64,000 bases of DNA from Mycolicibacterium sp. GTDB lineage: Bacteria > Actinomycetota > Actinomycetes > Mycobacteriales > Mycobacteriaceae. Of this stretch, positions 20,829 to 30,415 are shown in pieces. Location of the stretch: the NCBI RefSeq assembly GCF_016462545.1, contig NZ_JAEMTA010000002.1, forward strand, positions 147,997-211,996, given 5' to 3'. The first letter of the stretch is position 1. Each line of letters starts with the position of its first letter. A program made the position numbers and the translations under genes. Below the pieces are notes generated by a model. The model worked only from the letters and a program-made list of their open reading frames with translations, searched no databases and was not told the origin of the DNA.

Positions 20829-22994
20829 TCACTTGGCCAGCGGATCACGCGGGAGGCCGAGTAGTCGTTCGGCGATGGTGTTCCGCATGATCTCCGACGT
20901 CCCACCGGCAATGGTGAGGCATCGTGCGTACAGATAGGCGTGCGTCAACCCCGGTGTCTGGCCGACTACTGCAGCGGAGCCGGCGAGTTCCAATCCCAGT
21001 TCGGTGACGTGTTGAGAGTTCTCGGCCGTAAGGAGCTTGGTGACGTTCGCCTCGGGGCCCGGTTGGGCTCCGATGATGGCTCGGCTGGCCTGACGCAGGT
21101 TGAGCAACCGCAGGGTGTGCGTCTCCGCGATCACCTCGCCGGTGCGGCGCGTCCAACTCTGTGCCACGGGGCCGGGGGCACCATCGAGGAACTTGATCAA
21201 GTCGTCGGAGCTAACGGCGATGGTGCCCGAACCGCCGCCGATCGACACCCGCTCGTTGCCCAGGGTGGCTCGAGCCACCAACCAGCCACGCCCCTCCTCG
21301 CCGACGACGTCGGAGTCGGGCACGAAGACGTCGTCGAAGAAGACCTCGTTGAATAGTGCGTCGCCGGTGATCTCCCGTAGTGGCTTGATGGTCACCCCGG
21401 GGGAGCCGAGGTCGATGGCCATCATGGTGACCGCGGAATGCTTGGGTGCGTCGGGGTCGGTGCGCACGGTGGCCAGACCCCACTGGCATTCGTGGGCCAG
21501 GCTGGTCCACACCTTTTGCCCGGTGACTCGCCAGCCCCCGTCGACCCGCTTGGCTGACGTTCGGACCGCCGCGGCATCGGACCCTGCGCCGGGCTCGGAG
21601 AATAGTTGGCACCAATTGATCCGCCCGCGGATGGCGTCGTCGACCCAGCGTTCGCGTTGATCGTCGGTGCCGGCTTGGGCGATGGTCAACATCACCCACC
21701 CGGTGATGCCTAGCTCGGGCAACTCGACGCCATCGAACTCCTGCTCGATCACCAGCTGTTCGACGGCGTCGGCCTGTCGACCCCACGGCCTGGGCCAGTG
21801 CGGGACCAGGTAGCCCGAATCCACCAGGAAGTCACGCTGGGCTGCCGATGGCAGATTGCGCACGTTGGTCACTGCTTCGCGGGCCTGGGCCCGGTAGGCG
21901 GTGGCTTCCTCTGGCAACGTGATGGCAGCTCCCTGCGCGCGACCGGCGCGCTGCGCCTCGACGATGTCGAGCAGGGGGTCCCCGCCATCCGCGGTGATGG
22001 CCGCGAGGGTGCGGGCACGACGCAGGTACAGGTGCGCCTCGTGTTCCCACGTATAACCGATCCCGCCGTGCAGCTGAACGTTCTTCTGCGCGTTGAAGAT
22101 CTGCGTACGGATTGCATGCGATGCAGCGACTGCACCGGGGAACCACGCGCTCTCCAGGTCGTCGGCGCGGGCGGCGTCCCACGTCGCCGCGGTAGTTTGT
22201 TCGGCGTTGATGAGCATGTCGGCCAGGTGGTGTTTGACGGCTTGGAACGTCCCGATGGCGCGTCCGAACTGTTCGCGAACCTTTGCATACTCGGTCGCGG
22301 CCTCCAGACAGGCCCAGCTGGAGCCGGCTGCCTCGGCCGACGACAGGATCCGAAACAGGGTCGTGACACTGCTGGCAGCGCCCCGCAGCACGTGATCCTC
22401 GTCGAGCGTCACGCCATTCAGCAAGACGGTGCCAGCGCTCCGCGTCGTGTCCAGGGCCGGCAGGGCGGTCACGGTGACACCGTCGGCGTGGGCGTCGACC
22501 ACCACGACGTCGTTGCCGGCCACGATGACCAGTACGTCGGCGTCGGGGGCGCCCAGCACGACGCCGCTTTCACCGGTGACGACTCCGGAGGAGTCGGCGA
22601 CGACCGAACCGTGCAGGCCGACGGCGCCGACCGTGCTTCCGTCGGCCAGGCCGGGAAGCAGTTGAGCGCGAAGGGAGTCCGCAGCGCCGCGATCGATGGC
22701 GAACGACGCGGCCACGGTGGGAAGGAACGGACCGGGGCAGAGGACCCGCCCTTGCGCCTCCAGGACGATGGCCAGTTCCTCGATGCCGAAGCCGGAGCCG
22801 CCGAACTCCTCGACGATCGCGAGTCCGTTCCAGCCCAGTTGGGCGGTGGCCGACCAGATGTCTTCGGGGTGTGCCGGCCCGCCGTCCAGGGTCGCGCGTG
22901 CCGCAGCCAGGCTCTCGTGTCGGGAGAGGTGTCTGGCGGCGGAATCCGCGAGCTCGCGGTGCTCCTCGGTGATGGCCAAGGCTGAAGAGCTCAC
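20829..22994 (-). CDS. Double-domain acyl-CoA dehydrogenase (FadE fusion type)
   Basis: 721 aa, about twice the usual 380. Two acyl-CoA dehydrogenase domains in tandem. Residues 1-370 include [40 protein letters not shown] and [20 protein letters not shown]. Residues 370-721 include the FAD/substrate segment [14 protein letters not shown] with VTGQKVWTS and a C-terminal [20 protein letters not shown]. This layout is known from mycobacterial FadE proteins such as FadE34 (ChsE3), where two half-active domains make one working site. It should introduce the alpha-beta double bond in an acyl-CoA. Divergent from a TetR gene. Confidence 0.9.
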   Translation of the reverse strand: MSSSALAITEEHRELADSAARHLSRHESLAAARATLDGGPAHPEDIWSATAQLGWNGLAIVEEFGGSGFGIEELAIVLEAQGRVLCPGPFLPTVAASFAIDRGAADSLRAQLLPGLADGSTVGAVGLHGSVVADSSGVVTGESGVVLGAPDADVLVIVAGNDVVVVDAHADGVTVTALPALDTTRSAGTVLLNGVTLDEDHVLRGAASSVTTLFRILSSAEAAGSSWACLEAATEYAKVREQFGRAIGTFQAVKHHLADMLINAEQTTAATWDAARADDLESAWFPGAVAASHAIRTQIFNAQKNVQLHGGIGYTWEHEAHLYLRRARTLAAITADGGDPLLDIVEAQRAGRAQGAAITLPEEATAYRAQAREAVTNVRNLPSAAQRDFLVDSGYLVPHWPRPWGRQADAVEQLVIEQEFDGVELPELGITGWVMLTIAQAGTDDQRERWVDDAIRGRINWCQLFSEPGAGSDAAAVRTSAKRVDGGWRVTGQKVWTSLAHECQWGLATVRTDPDAPKHSAVTMMAIDLGSPGVTIKPLREITGDALFNEVFFDDVFVPDSDVVGEEGRGWLVARATLGNERVSIGGGSGTIAVSSDDLIKFLDGAPGPVAQSWTRRTGEVIAETHTLRLLNLRQASRAIIGAQPGPEANVTKLLTAENSQHVTELGLELAGSAAVVGQTPGLTHAYLYARCLTIAGGTSEIMRNTIAERLLGLPRDPLAK

Positions 22995-23169
22995 GGTCGG
23001 TTCCTCCTGCGATCGGTGCGCACGTTGCCCGGTCGATCAAATGCGTCATATATTTATACCTTTTGGATGGGGTGACGAACCTGTCTGACACATTTGGTCA
23101 CAATGTTGGGTTCGCCACACCCCTAAACCGCGAGTCGGACGTTGTCAAGGGTCGCTAAGCTATGTCGCC

Positions 23170-23805
23170 ATGACCGCGGAGCCAGAAACTCACCGGGCAG
23201 GCGCCTGGGGTGCTGACCTCCCGTTGAACGAGGACGAGGCCCGCGAGCGGCTGCTCGCGGCTGCTGAGGCGTGCTACGCCGAGCGTGGGCCGACCCGCAC
23301 CCGGATGGGCGACATCGCGCGGAGGGCGGGCGTCAATCGATCGACTGTCTACTACTACTTCCCGAACAAGGATGCCGTGCTGGTAGCGGCGTTCGTGCGG
23401 GCGTTGGCGGGGGTGCTGACCGCGGCCGAGGAATGCTGGACGACTGACGAACCCTTCCTCGATCAGCTCGTCGCCGCTTGTCTCGTCGGCAACGAGGCTG
23501 CCCGGACGTCTCCCACGACGAGGCTCCTGATCGATGGCGACGAAGTTGGGCACACCTTCCACGCGGCACAGGCTTCTGAACTTTGGCGAGACAGGCTGGC
23601 CGGGACCCTGGGTCAACGGATCGCCCGCGCCGCGGCCGCAGGTGAGGTCCGCGATGATCTCTCACCCGAATCGTTGGCGCGCTGGGTGACCCGGGTCAAC
23701 TTCAGCCTGATGGCCGAACCGCCGAGTCCGGAGGACGGCGGCGAGGAAGGCATGCTGCGCCACCTGTTGGCGCGCTCGCTGGAGCCACGACCGAAGAAGG
23801 GCTGA
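23170..23805 (+). CDS. TetR-family transcriptional regulator
   Basis: 211 aa from ATG 23170. HTH near residues 25-65: LLAAAEACYAERGPTRTRMG then DIARRAGVNRSTVYYYFPNK. The C-terminal domain is helical with no assigned ligand. It is divergent from the double acyl-CoA dehydrogenase; the 175-base gap (22995-23169) must contain both promoters and probably its operator. The 22-bp palindrome at the other cluster promoters is not obvious here, so it may have a separate target. Confidence 0.88.
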   Translation: MTAEPETHRAGAWGADLPLNEDEARERLLAAAEACYAERGPTRTRMGDIARRAGVNRSTVYYYFPNKDAVLVAAFVRALAGVLTAAEECWTTDEPFLDQLVAACLVGNEAARTSPTTRLLIDGDEVGHTFHAAQASELWRDRLAGTLGQRIARAAAAGEVRDDLSPESLARWVTRVNFSLMAEPPSPEDGGEEGMLRHLLARSLEPRPKKG

Positions 23806-23826
23806 CGCGGGGTAGGGCTGGGCTTC

Positions 23827-24666
23827 CTAGCTCTCCGCGGGCCACTGAGCGGCATCGTGGGCCTCGATGATCCCGGCGAGGCCGGTCGACATTGCGCGGT
23901 CGTCGGTCAGCGGTCCCGTGATCGACGCCATCGCCGCATCGTGAAACGACAGACCCTCGGCGATCAGCGCCGCGGCGGTGATCAAGGTGCGGGTTGACGC
24001 AACCTCCCGCAGGCCCGCGTCACTGACGCGGCGGATGGCCGTGCCCAGACGAACCAGGGCATCCGCCACCGGCGGGTCGACGTCCGCTTCGTGGCGCACG
24101 ATCTCGATCTCCACCTCGGGAGGCGGGAAGTCCATGTCGATGGCCACCATCCGTTGCCGGGTGGAGGATTTCAGATCCTTGAGCACGCTTTGATAGCCGG
24201 GGTTGTAGCTGACGACTAGCTGAAAGCCGTCGGCGGCGGTGATGCGCTCGCCACCGCGGCGTTCGAGATTTAGCTCGCGGCGATGATCGGTCAGGGAGTG
24301 GATGACCACGGTGGCGTCTTGGCGTGCCTCGACGATCTCGTCGAGGTAGCAGATTCCACCTTCGCGCACCGCGCGGGTCAGGGGTCCATCGATCCATTCC
24401 GTCGACCCTCCGGTGAGCACGAATCGCCCGATCAGATCGGACGCCGTCATGTCCTCGTGACAGGACACCGTGTAGAGCGGGACGCCCGCGATGCCGGCGA
24501 CGTGTTCGACCAGCCGGGTCTTTCCGCACCCCGTCGGTCCCTTGAGCATCACGGGAAAACCGCGTCGTCGAGCAGCGAGGAACACCTCCACTTCGTTACC
24601 GACGGGTGCGTAGAACGGCGCTGCAGCACGGTTGGGTGCAGCGGTCGTACTGTTCTGCTCCGTCAT
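23827..24666 (-). CDS. MoxR/CbbQ-type AAA+ ATPase
   Basis: 279 aa. Walker A GPTGCGKT near residue 43, Walker B GICYLDEIVEA near residue 105, sensor VVSYNPGYQ near residue 152, then an arginine-rich lid. This is the CbbQ/NirQ/NorQ group of MoxR ATPases, which act with VWA-domain partners as activases or metal-insertion chaperones for large enzymes. The VWA gene begins its own frame 9 bases upstream on the same strand, so they form a pair. The client enzyme is unknown; P450s or another oxidoreductase of the cluster are possible. Confidence 0.9.
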   Translation of the reverse strand: MTEQNSTTAAPNRAAAPFYAPVGNEVEVFLAARRRGFPVMLKGPTGCGKTRLVEHVAGIAGVPLYTVSCHEDMTASDLIGRFVLTGGSTEWIDGPLTRAVREGGICYLDEIVEARQDATVVIHSLTDHRRELNLERRGGERITAADGFQLVVSYNPGYQSVLKDLKSSTRQRMVAIDMDFPPPEVEIEIVRHEADVDPPVADALVRLGTAIRRVSDAGLREVASTRTLITAAALIAEGLSFHDAAMASITGPLTDDRAMSTGLAGIIEAHDAAQWPAES

Positions 24667-24675
24667 GGTTCCTCA

Positions 24676-26385
24676 CTATCCGTTGGGGTTTCGAGGCTTG
24701 TTGGCCGCTGCTGCCCGCAGCGCATCGCGAAAGAGTGGCCGTACGTGCTGAGCCAAGGCTGCCGGAGCGTCGAGCCAGCGGTACGGGACGTCGCCCCAAA
24801 TCCGGTGCAATGCCTCGGCATCGGTGTCCGAGGACACACTGATGCAGACGCAGCCCACTCCTAGGGCCGTGGCTTCGTTCAGAGCCCGTCGGGTGTCTTG
24901 CTCGGCATAACGTTCCTCGTAGCCGTTCTCGTAGGGGAATCCGTCACCGATGAGAACCAACAGCATCTGCGATGTCCCGGCCCGCGTCTTCAACAGGTGT
25001 GTTGCATGCCGGATGGCGGCGCCCAAACGCGTGAATCCGCCGGGTGCCAAAGCCTGCAGTCTGATGCGGGCTGCCCCCTCGTAGCGATCGTCGAAGTCCT
25101 TGATCGGCATGAACCGGACCGCGTTTCGACCTCGGGAATGGAACCCGTACGCCGCGACACGGTTGCCGAGGTCCTCAAGTGCTGCGGTCAGCGTATCGGC
25201 CAGTCGGCGCTGCTCGTCGAACACCGTCCGCCCGCTGCCCGATGCGCCGGTCGACCCGGTGGTATCCAGCAGGATCAGCACGCTGAGGTCGTGTGCGGTG
25301 GGGCGGCTGTCCTCGTAGACCCGATCGTCGCCCCCGAATCCAGTACTACGGTCCACCATGACGTCTACGAGCGCCGTCAGGTCAAGGGTGTCCCCGCGGT
25401 CTTGCCTACGGTGGCGTTCGCGGGTCGAACCCAGCCGCGCGAGTTGGCGGCGCAAAGGCTCATCGAACGTCGTCGTTGCTGGTACCGCGGTAGACGACGC
25501 CGGCGGATCGATCTCGCTTACGGTGCACCAGTTTTCGCGGTATCTGCCGTATTTGGCATCCCATTCGGGATAGAGCGATCCGGGGTCGAGGGCGCGGCGA
25601 TGGGCGCCCGCGCCGAAGTTGCGGGCGGTGACGGGCGTGCCCGGACCCCTTGGACCCAGCCTGCGTCCGACGGCGAACTCGTCGTCGCCATGACGTTGCT
25701 CCCCGCGGGGACCCGCGGGTGCGTTGCTACCACCGAATAGGTCCTTTAGCCGGGACGCCAACGGATTGCGAACGGGGGCAGTGAGGAGGTCGAGCATCCG
25801 ACTGCGCGGCGAGTCGTCCGCGGCCGTGTCGAGCGTCTCCAGCAGTGCCTCGTCTGCGCGGGCGATGTTTTGGCTTGCCTGGCCGTTGGGCCGACCCCGT
25901 GCGGATGACGTCAGGACGGCGAGCGGTTTGATCTGTCCGAGCCACGCCGGAGCGGCCGGAGCAATCCGCGTGGGATCGCGCGCCCAGTGCAGTGATTGGC
26001 GCGAAGACGAACTGACGGGGCCGTCGTGCAACACGAGCCGAGATAGCACCGGTGTCGAAAGAATCGATCCAAGCAGGAGGGTGGCACGGGCGGACTCGAA
26101 TATCAAGTAGCGCTCCGTGAGCGCCCGGCGCCCGATCAAGCGGCTCAGGACGGCCGGGGTGAGGCTGTCGGCGGCGACCAGAGCGGCCTGTGCGCAGACC
26201 GTGAGGACCCCCGATGCGGGTGGCAGATGGAGCCGGTGGCCGTCGGTGTGAGCCAGGTCGTCGGAGGGCACGACGACGAGTACCTGCCCGGCTACCGATC
26301 GGGCGAGAAGGGCAAACCTCTGCAGATCGTCGGCGGCGACTTGACCGACATCACAGTTCTTCTTAGCGTGTAGCAGATCCGACAT
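24676..26385 (-). CDS. VWA-domain protein (CbbO/NorD-like partner of MoxR ATPase)
   Basis: 569 aa from ATG 26385 (MSDLLHAKKNCDVGQVAADD); the open frame to 26532 runs through the divergent gene and is not used. The C-terminal third is a von Willebrand A domain with a MIDAS-type motif in LILLDTTGSTGASGSG and a later LVLIGDGFPYENGYEERYAE. The middle is Arg/Pro-rich with GPRGPGTPV. It is the normal partner of the downstream MoxR ATPase. Divergent from an AveC-like membrane protein with only 38 bases between starts, which suggests shared control. Confidence 0.82.
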   Translation of the reverse strand: MSDLLHAKKNCDVGQVAADDLQRFALLARSVAGQVLVVVPSDDLAHTDGHRLHLPPASGVLTVCAQAALVAADSLTPAVLSRLIGRRALTERYLIFESARATLLLGSILSTPVLSRLVLHDGPVSSSSRQSLHWARDPTRIAPAAPAWLGQIKPLAVLTSSARGRPNGQASQNIARADEALLETLDTAADDSPRSRMLDLLTAPVRNPLASRLKDLFGGSNAPAGPRGEQRHGDDEFAVGRRLGPRGPGTPVTARNFGAGAHRRALDPGSLYPEWDAKYGRYRENWCTVSEIDPPASSTAVPATTTFDEPLRRQLARLGSTRERHRRQDRGDTLDLTALVDVMVDRSTGFGGDDRVYEDSRPTAHDLSVLILLDTTGSTGASGSGRTVFDEQRRLADTLTAALEDLGNRVAAYGFHSRGRNAVRFMPIKDFDDRYEGAARIRLQALAPGGFTRLGAAIRHATHLLKTRAGTSQMLLVLIGDGFPYENGYEERYAEQDTRRALNEATALGVGCVCISVSSDTDAEALHRIWGDVPYRWLDAPAALAQHVRPLFRDALRAAAANKPRNPNG

Positions 26386-26423
26386 CGTGACCACTTTTGT
26401 AGCACGCACCCCAGGAGGCGACT

Positions 26424-27215
26424 TTGCCGACCCCGACCGGGTCCATCTTGGCCGCAGGAGCACTTCCTGCGTCGAATGCACCATGGCTGGTAGAGATCGG
26501 CGGCTGGATCGCCTTCGTCGCCGTGGCGGCATGGTTGCTCTTCCGTTGGCGCAAGAATGGCAAGCCCGACACCGCGGCGCTGTTGTTCATTGGCTGCTTT
26601 TCTATGTGGTGGCAGGAGTTCTACGCCGACTGGGGCGCCTACCTCTACTACAACCCCGACCTGGTACTGCTGCCCTGGGGCCAGACGCCCTTCACCACCC
26701 CGAACAAGCCGTTGTACGTGCTGGCCGGATACGGCTGGTTTTATGCGGGTGGCTTTGCGCTCATCCTGTCGTTCTTCCGCTGGTTCCGCGGCCGTTATCC
26801 TTCGGCTCCCTACCTCCTCGTGTTGATCTTCACCGCGCTGATCCCGTTCTTCCTGTGGAATCTGGTGACCGCCGACGGTGTTTCGTTCCTGACGAACTGG
26901 TACCAGTACCTGCACCCGGTCGGCCCGGCGATCGAGACCCACAAGGGTGGCCTGCCGCTTTTCTACCCCGCGTTCCCGTTCGTGGTATTCGCACCGTTGG
27001 TGGTGTTCAGCCTTGATCGGCGTAGCGACGACGGGCGCACCTGGTTCGAACGACTACTCGGTGTCAAGCCGATGGTGACCGGCTGGGTTCAGCGTGCGCA
27101 TCAGATCGTGGCATGGATCTTCGGGATGAACCTGATGTATGCGGTCTGTCTGACGATCCCGTTGGTGCTCATCCGGATCCTGTTCCTGCCAGACAATCCG
27201 TGGGTGCCCAATTAG
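26424..27215 (+). CDS. AveC/spirocyclase-like membrane protein, second copy
   Basis: 263 aa from a TTG start at 26424, chosen because AGGAGG sits 5 bases upstream. Six hydrophobic segments: about residues 20-42, 50-70, 90-115, 122-143, 180-205 and 228-255. The segment FSMWWQEFYADWGAYLYYNP is laid out like MSWIEAPFDNAMYAQF in the copy at 17587. The C-terminal region MNLMYAVCLTIPLV is shared with the pseudogene at 29226. Same family call as the first copy, with somewhat lower certainty. It is followed after 16 bases by a phosphotransferase-like gene. Confidence 0.65.
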   Translation: MPTPTGSILAAGALPASNAPWLVEIGGWIAFVAVAAWLLFRWRKNGKPDTAALLFIGCFSMWWQEFYADWGAYLYYNPDLVLLPWGQTPFTTPNKPLYVLAGYGWFYAGGFALILSFFRWFRGRYPSAPYLLVLIFTALIPFFLWNLVTADGVSFLTNWYQYLHPVGPAIETHKGGLPLFYPAFPFVVFAPLVVFSLDRRSDDGRTWFERLLGVKPMVTGWVQRAHQIVAWIFGMNLMYAVCLTIPLVLIRILFLPDNPWVPN

Positions 27216-27231
27216 CCGCGCCGAGCCCGCG

Positions 27232-28587
27232 ATGACGGGCGCGGAAGGCGTCATCGCCAACTGGATCTCTGAACATCTCGGTGCCCGTGTGACGAGCATT
27301 GCGCGGCAAGCCCGCTGGCGGGCGGCGTGGTTGGTGGACGCCGAGCGTGACAGCGAAGCACTGCCGCTCGTCGTGCGGGGTGAGCGCGGTGAAGACATCC
27401 CCATGCAGTTCCCGCTGCGTCACGAGATGACGTTGCAACGCGTCATGGGGGAGCAGGGCATTCCCGTCCCTACGGTCTACGGCTGGATCGACGAGCTACC
27501 CGCTTACGTCATGGAACGCGTTGACGGCCAACCTGGATTCGACGGACTGACTGTTGGACAACGCGATTCGGTAATGCACGACTACATGGGCGCGCTGGCC
27601 CGCCTGCACCGGCTTCCCCTGGAGCCGTTCACCGCCGCGGGGATCGAACGGGCCGCGAGCCCCACCGAATCGGGCCGTCTTGGCATGCGCCGCTTCGAGG
27701 ACGTCTGGCGGGCGGGCAAGCGGGCGCCCAACCCGCTGCTGGAGTTCGTCCTCGGCTGGCTCGCACGCCATCCCGTCGATACCGAGGGTCGGGAGTCGGC
27801 GATCGTCTGGGACTCCGGCCAGCTACACCAGGCAGGCGGAAAGCTGATTGCGCTTCTCGACGTCGAAATCGGACATGTCGGCGATCCGATGATGGACCTG
27901 GCCGCTCCCCGAATGCGGGACACGGTGCTGCATTTCGGTGATTGGAATGCGCTCTACGAGGTCTACGAGCGGGCCGGTGGTTTCCCAGTGGACCTCGACG
28001 CCGTTCAGTTGCATCACATCGCTTTCACCCTCACCAACGAACTCGCCTTCCGCAATTCGCTCAACCATCCCAGCCCGGACTCGGACTACATGACCAACCT
28101 GCACTGGTGCAGCGAAACGAACCTTCACGCGATCGAGGCCCTTGGTGAGCGGCTCGGCATCGAGCTCGAAGCACCCGAGATTCCGGAGGTCTCGCCGACG
28201 CGCGCCGGTGTCGCCCACGACCAACTGATTGCCATGCTGCGGGGTACCTCGGCCGACGACGACTACACGACCTACCGACTGAGGGTGGCGTTCCGGCTGG
28301 CCCGGTATCTTCGACGGGAAGACGAGATCGGCGCGGAACTGACCAGCGCCGACTCGGACGATCTAGCAGCTCTGCTCGGGCGGCGGCCGTCGACGTGGCA
28401 GGACGGTGACGCCGCTCTCGAAGAATTCGTGCTGGCCGACGACGGCAGGCACGACGACGAACTCTGTCAGCTGTTCTACCGTCGTCAGATTCGGCACAAG
28501 AGCACCCTCGGGCCGCCGGGATCGGCAATGACGATCCACCATGCCTGTCAGCCCTTTCCGCGCATAGGGCAGGTGAACACGACCTAA
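27232..28587 (+). CDS. Phosphotransferase-fold protein lacking the catalytic HGD motif
   Basis: 451 aa. The N-terminal 300 residues resemble the aminoglycoside-phosphotransferase/ACAD10-type kinase fold: LPLVVRGERG, YVMERVDGQPGF, and LLDVEIGHVGDPMMDLAAPR. The catalytic loop, normally V-H-G-D-x-x-x-x-N, reads VWDSGQLHQ, so His, Asp and Asn are all replaced, while the later metal-binding Asp (LLDVE) remains. About 150 extra residues follow and end in IGQVNTT. Probably a binding or inactive kinase-like protein. Sixteen bases after the AveC-like gene, so likely one operon. Confidence 0.72.
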   Translation: MTGAEGVIANWISEHLGARVTSIARQARWRAAWLVDAERDSEALPLVVRGERGEDIPMQFPLRHEMTLQRVMGEQGIPVPTVYGWIDELPAYVMERVDGQPGFDGLTVGQRDSVMHDYMGALARLHRLPLEPFTAAGIERAASPTESGRLGMRRFEDVWRAGKRAPNPLLEFVLGWLARHPVDTEGRESAIVWDSGQLHQAGGKLIALLDVEIGHVGDPMMDLAAPRMRDTVLHFGDWNALYEVYERAGGFPVDLDAVQLHHIAFTLTNELAFRNSLNHPSPDSDYMTNLHWCSETNLHAIEALGERLGIELEAPEIPEVSPTRAGVAHDQLIAMLRGTSADDDYTTYRLRVAFRLARYLRREDEIGAELTSADSDDLAALLGRRPSTWQDGDAALEEFVLADDGRHDDELCQLFYRRQIRHKSTLGPPGSAMTIHHACQPFPRIGQVNTT

Positions 28588-28611
28588 GTGATGCGAGGAC
28601 GAATCGCTCAA

Positions 28612-29163
28612 TTACCAGGGTGAAACCGCGCCCTCCTGGGCGTAACGCGGATCGACGTGGTCGGTGACCTTCCAGGTTGCGGCTAGCCGACCCATGCCGA
28701 CGTTGAGTGCCGCTGCCGTGCCGAGTTCGACGAGCTGGGCCTCGGTGAAGTACTTGCGAAGGTCCGCGTAAACGTCGTCGTCGATTGCGAGGTGATCAGT
28801 GGCGAGCAACTCAGCGAAACGTAGGGCTGACTTCTCGGCTGCGGTGAGGTCGACGGCCTCTTCGGGTCGTTCCAGCGAGCACACCGCGTTCTCGTCGACC
28901 GTGTCGCTGTCGTAGCGCAGCGCCATGCAGGAACGGCACTGGTTGAAGAAGGCGATGCGCAGGCGGACCAGCTCGATCAAGCGCGGCGGGAGGGATCCCT
29001 CATGGGCGAGTACAGCTTTCGTCTTGTAGAACGCCTTCGTGGTCGACGGCAGATGGGCGTGAATGCCCAGCACGTCGCGTTCCACGTCGTTGAGTGACGC
29101 GGGTTTGAATGCAACGAGTTCGTCGGGCCACTGGTCAACTGGTATCGGCTGAATGCGAGCCAT
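28612..29163 (-). CDS. Carboxymuconolactone decarboxylase (AhpD-like) family protein
   Basis: 183 aa from ATG 29163, with GGAGGA 7 bases upstream. The AhpD-type redox motif is present: LVRLRIAFFNQCRSCMALRYD near residue 66, with CxxC and a following D three residues after the second hydrophobic position. The family includes peroxidase-linked disulfide reductases and small decarboxylases. Single CMD domain of normal length. Convergent with the phosphotransferase-like gene. Its role in the pathway is unknown; it may protect against peroxide from monooxygenases. Confidence 0.85.
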   Translation of the reverse strand: MARIQPIPVDQWPDELVAFKPASLNDVERDVLGIHAHLPSTTKAFYKTKAVLAHEGSLPPRLIELVRLRIAFFNQCRSCMALRYDSDTVDENAVCSLERPEEAVDLTAAEKSALRFAELLATDHLAIDDDVYADLRKYFTEAQLVELGTAAALNVGMGRLAATWKVTDHVDPRYAQEGAVSPW

Positions 29164-29225
29164 GATGTTGTCCTCCAATTCGGTTGTAGCGACGTTATTC
29201 CGCCGATCGTCGCATCCAAGTCTGC

Positions 29226-29508
29226 CTAGGGCACCAGCGCGTTGTCCCTTTGGAATGCATCACGGTTCACCACAGTCGGCACGATGAACATCAAGTAGCA
29301 GAGGTTCATCGTGACTATCCAGGTGACCATGCGGGTGATGTTGCGTTTGGTGCCGATGAAGCGGTCGACGCGAGCTCAGCGCATTCGACCAACAGTCTGC
29401 CCTCAACGGTTTCGCGGCGATGACGAACAAGGTGATCGTCATCATCGCCGAGAAGGCGAGCACCGGATACACCAACGGAAAGTTGCCCGTCGCACTTCGC
29501 CTCGCCAT
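29226..29508 (-). pseudogene. Remnant of a third AveC-like membrane protein (C-terminal part, frameshifted)
   Basis: One frame gives GNFPLVYPVLAFSAMMTITL; after a frameshift near 29400 another frame gives DRFIGTKRNITRMVTWIVTM, then NLCYLMFIVPTVVNR and a TAG at 29226. These parts align in order with LPLFYPAFPFVVFAPLVVF and MNLMYAVCLTIPLVLIR of the intact copy at 26424-27215. An in-frame TGA lies near 29377 just before the second part. The front two thirds of the gene is absent. Clear decay of a paralogue at the edge of the catabolic region. Confidence 0.65.
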
Positions 29509-29960
29509 TCTCGAACCGCTGCCCTACCGGCCATTCTGGTGAAGAAACGGTATCTCACCTACACCTTGGAAGCGATCGGTCGTTAAAGACCATCGGACAC
29601 GGAGTTTGAGAATTCGCGAGGCTGCTGTCTGTGTGTGGTGCGCGCCGTGTTTCGTGCGGTGGTGCTGCCGGGAACTGCTGCCGCCGCAGTGGGTGAGCAT
29701 CTCCTACTGGTGCAAACGACTGCGATGACGACCGGGGTACCGCTTTCGGCGGGGTAGTTGGCTCGACACGGCCATGCTCCGGCGCAGATACGGCCCAACC
29801 CGTGAAGGGACACCTTTTACTGCGAAAAATGACAGCCGCCGACGACCGACCGATTAGAGGCGCCCTCGGCTACGTCACCTGACGAAACTGGCGTTATCGG
29901 AGAGTGGACGGTCTTGGCGATCTGCCCGTCGCGCGGTACCCCACGGGGGGACTCGAAGGA
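29509..29960. other. Noncoding stretch, probable degraded DNA
   Basis: About 450 bases with no convincing gene. Short open frames lack family motifs and start signals. It separates the decayed AveC-like remnant from the first copy of the 102-bp repeat and may hold older insertion debris. Confidence 0.5.
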
Positions 29961-30062
29961 ATGACACCAGAATGAGAAAATGACCGATGACAAACACCTG
30001 AGAAAGTCGGCAGCGTTGCAGGTCACATGGTGAGTGAATGTCACGGGAATCGAGACCCTACA
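29961..30062 (+). repeat. 102-bp direct repeat, copy A (possible insertion-sequence end)
   Basis: Aligns without gaps to 33472-33573. Shared blocks are ATGACAC at the start, TGAGAAAA, CGATGACA, TGAGAAAGT, TGTCACG and CGAGA-CCTACA at the end. The end encodes MSR-x-x-R-x-Y in both copies, like the first codons of a transposase. Immediately after it is the hairpin CCTACA-CGCGT-TGTAGG. Confidence 0.6.
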
Positions 30063-30415
30063 CGCGTTGTAGGTTCCCAAAATTGATGTCATGTTCCCAA
30101 TTGGAATGTCATCTGAATGTCATTAATGACAAAAATTTGGGAATTCATTCTTGCCACTGTCGGTCTTCGCAGCACGGCTCCAAAGCACGGTTACTTGGGG
30201 ATGCTGGCGTATCGCCGGTGCACGTTGAGGCCGGATATTCCAGGCGGTAACGCACCCGTCTAGACGTCAGGCACCTGGTGGACGTCCTCACTGGGGCTGC
30301 ATCACGATCGCCGTACCGCTCGGTCGCGGTACTACGGTTTTCGAGTCGGCGAGTGGGCGCACGTCCAAGCGATCCTGCCGTCGCGGCGGGCGGCTCAAGA
30401 GGGGATTTGACGCCT
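30063..30415. other. Noncoding stretch with repeated TGTCAT motifs
   Basis: Between 30085 and 30136 the heptamer ATGTCAT occurs three times, followed by AATGACA, resembling the multiple terminal repeats of IS21-like elements. The rest, to the DUF262 fragment, shows no gene. The stretch is AT-richer than its surroundings near 30090-30150. Interpretation as a deleted insertion sequence is inferred. Confidence 0.45.

Noticed and set aside
21798..22985. 395-codon open frame opposite the acyl-CoA dehydrogenase
   Set aside because: Antisense shadow; both acyl-CoA dehydrogenase domains are clear on the minus strand.
29583..29813. 76-codon minus-strand open frame
   Set aside because: No motif, no ribosome-binding site, lies in degraded intergenic DNA.
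30038..30250. 70-codon open frame starting MSRESRPYTR
   Set aside because: Only the first 8 codons resemble a transposase start shared with repeat copy B; the rest has no family features.
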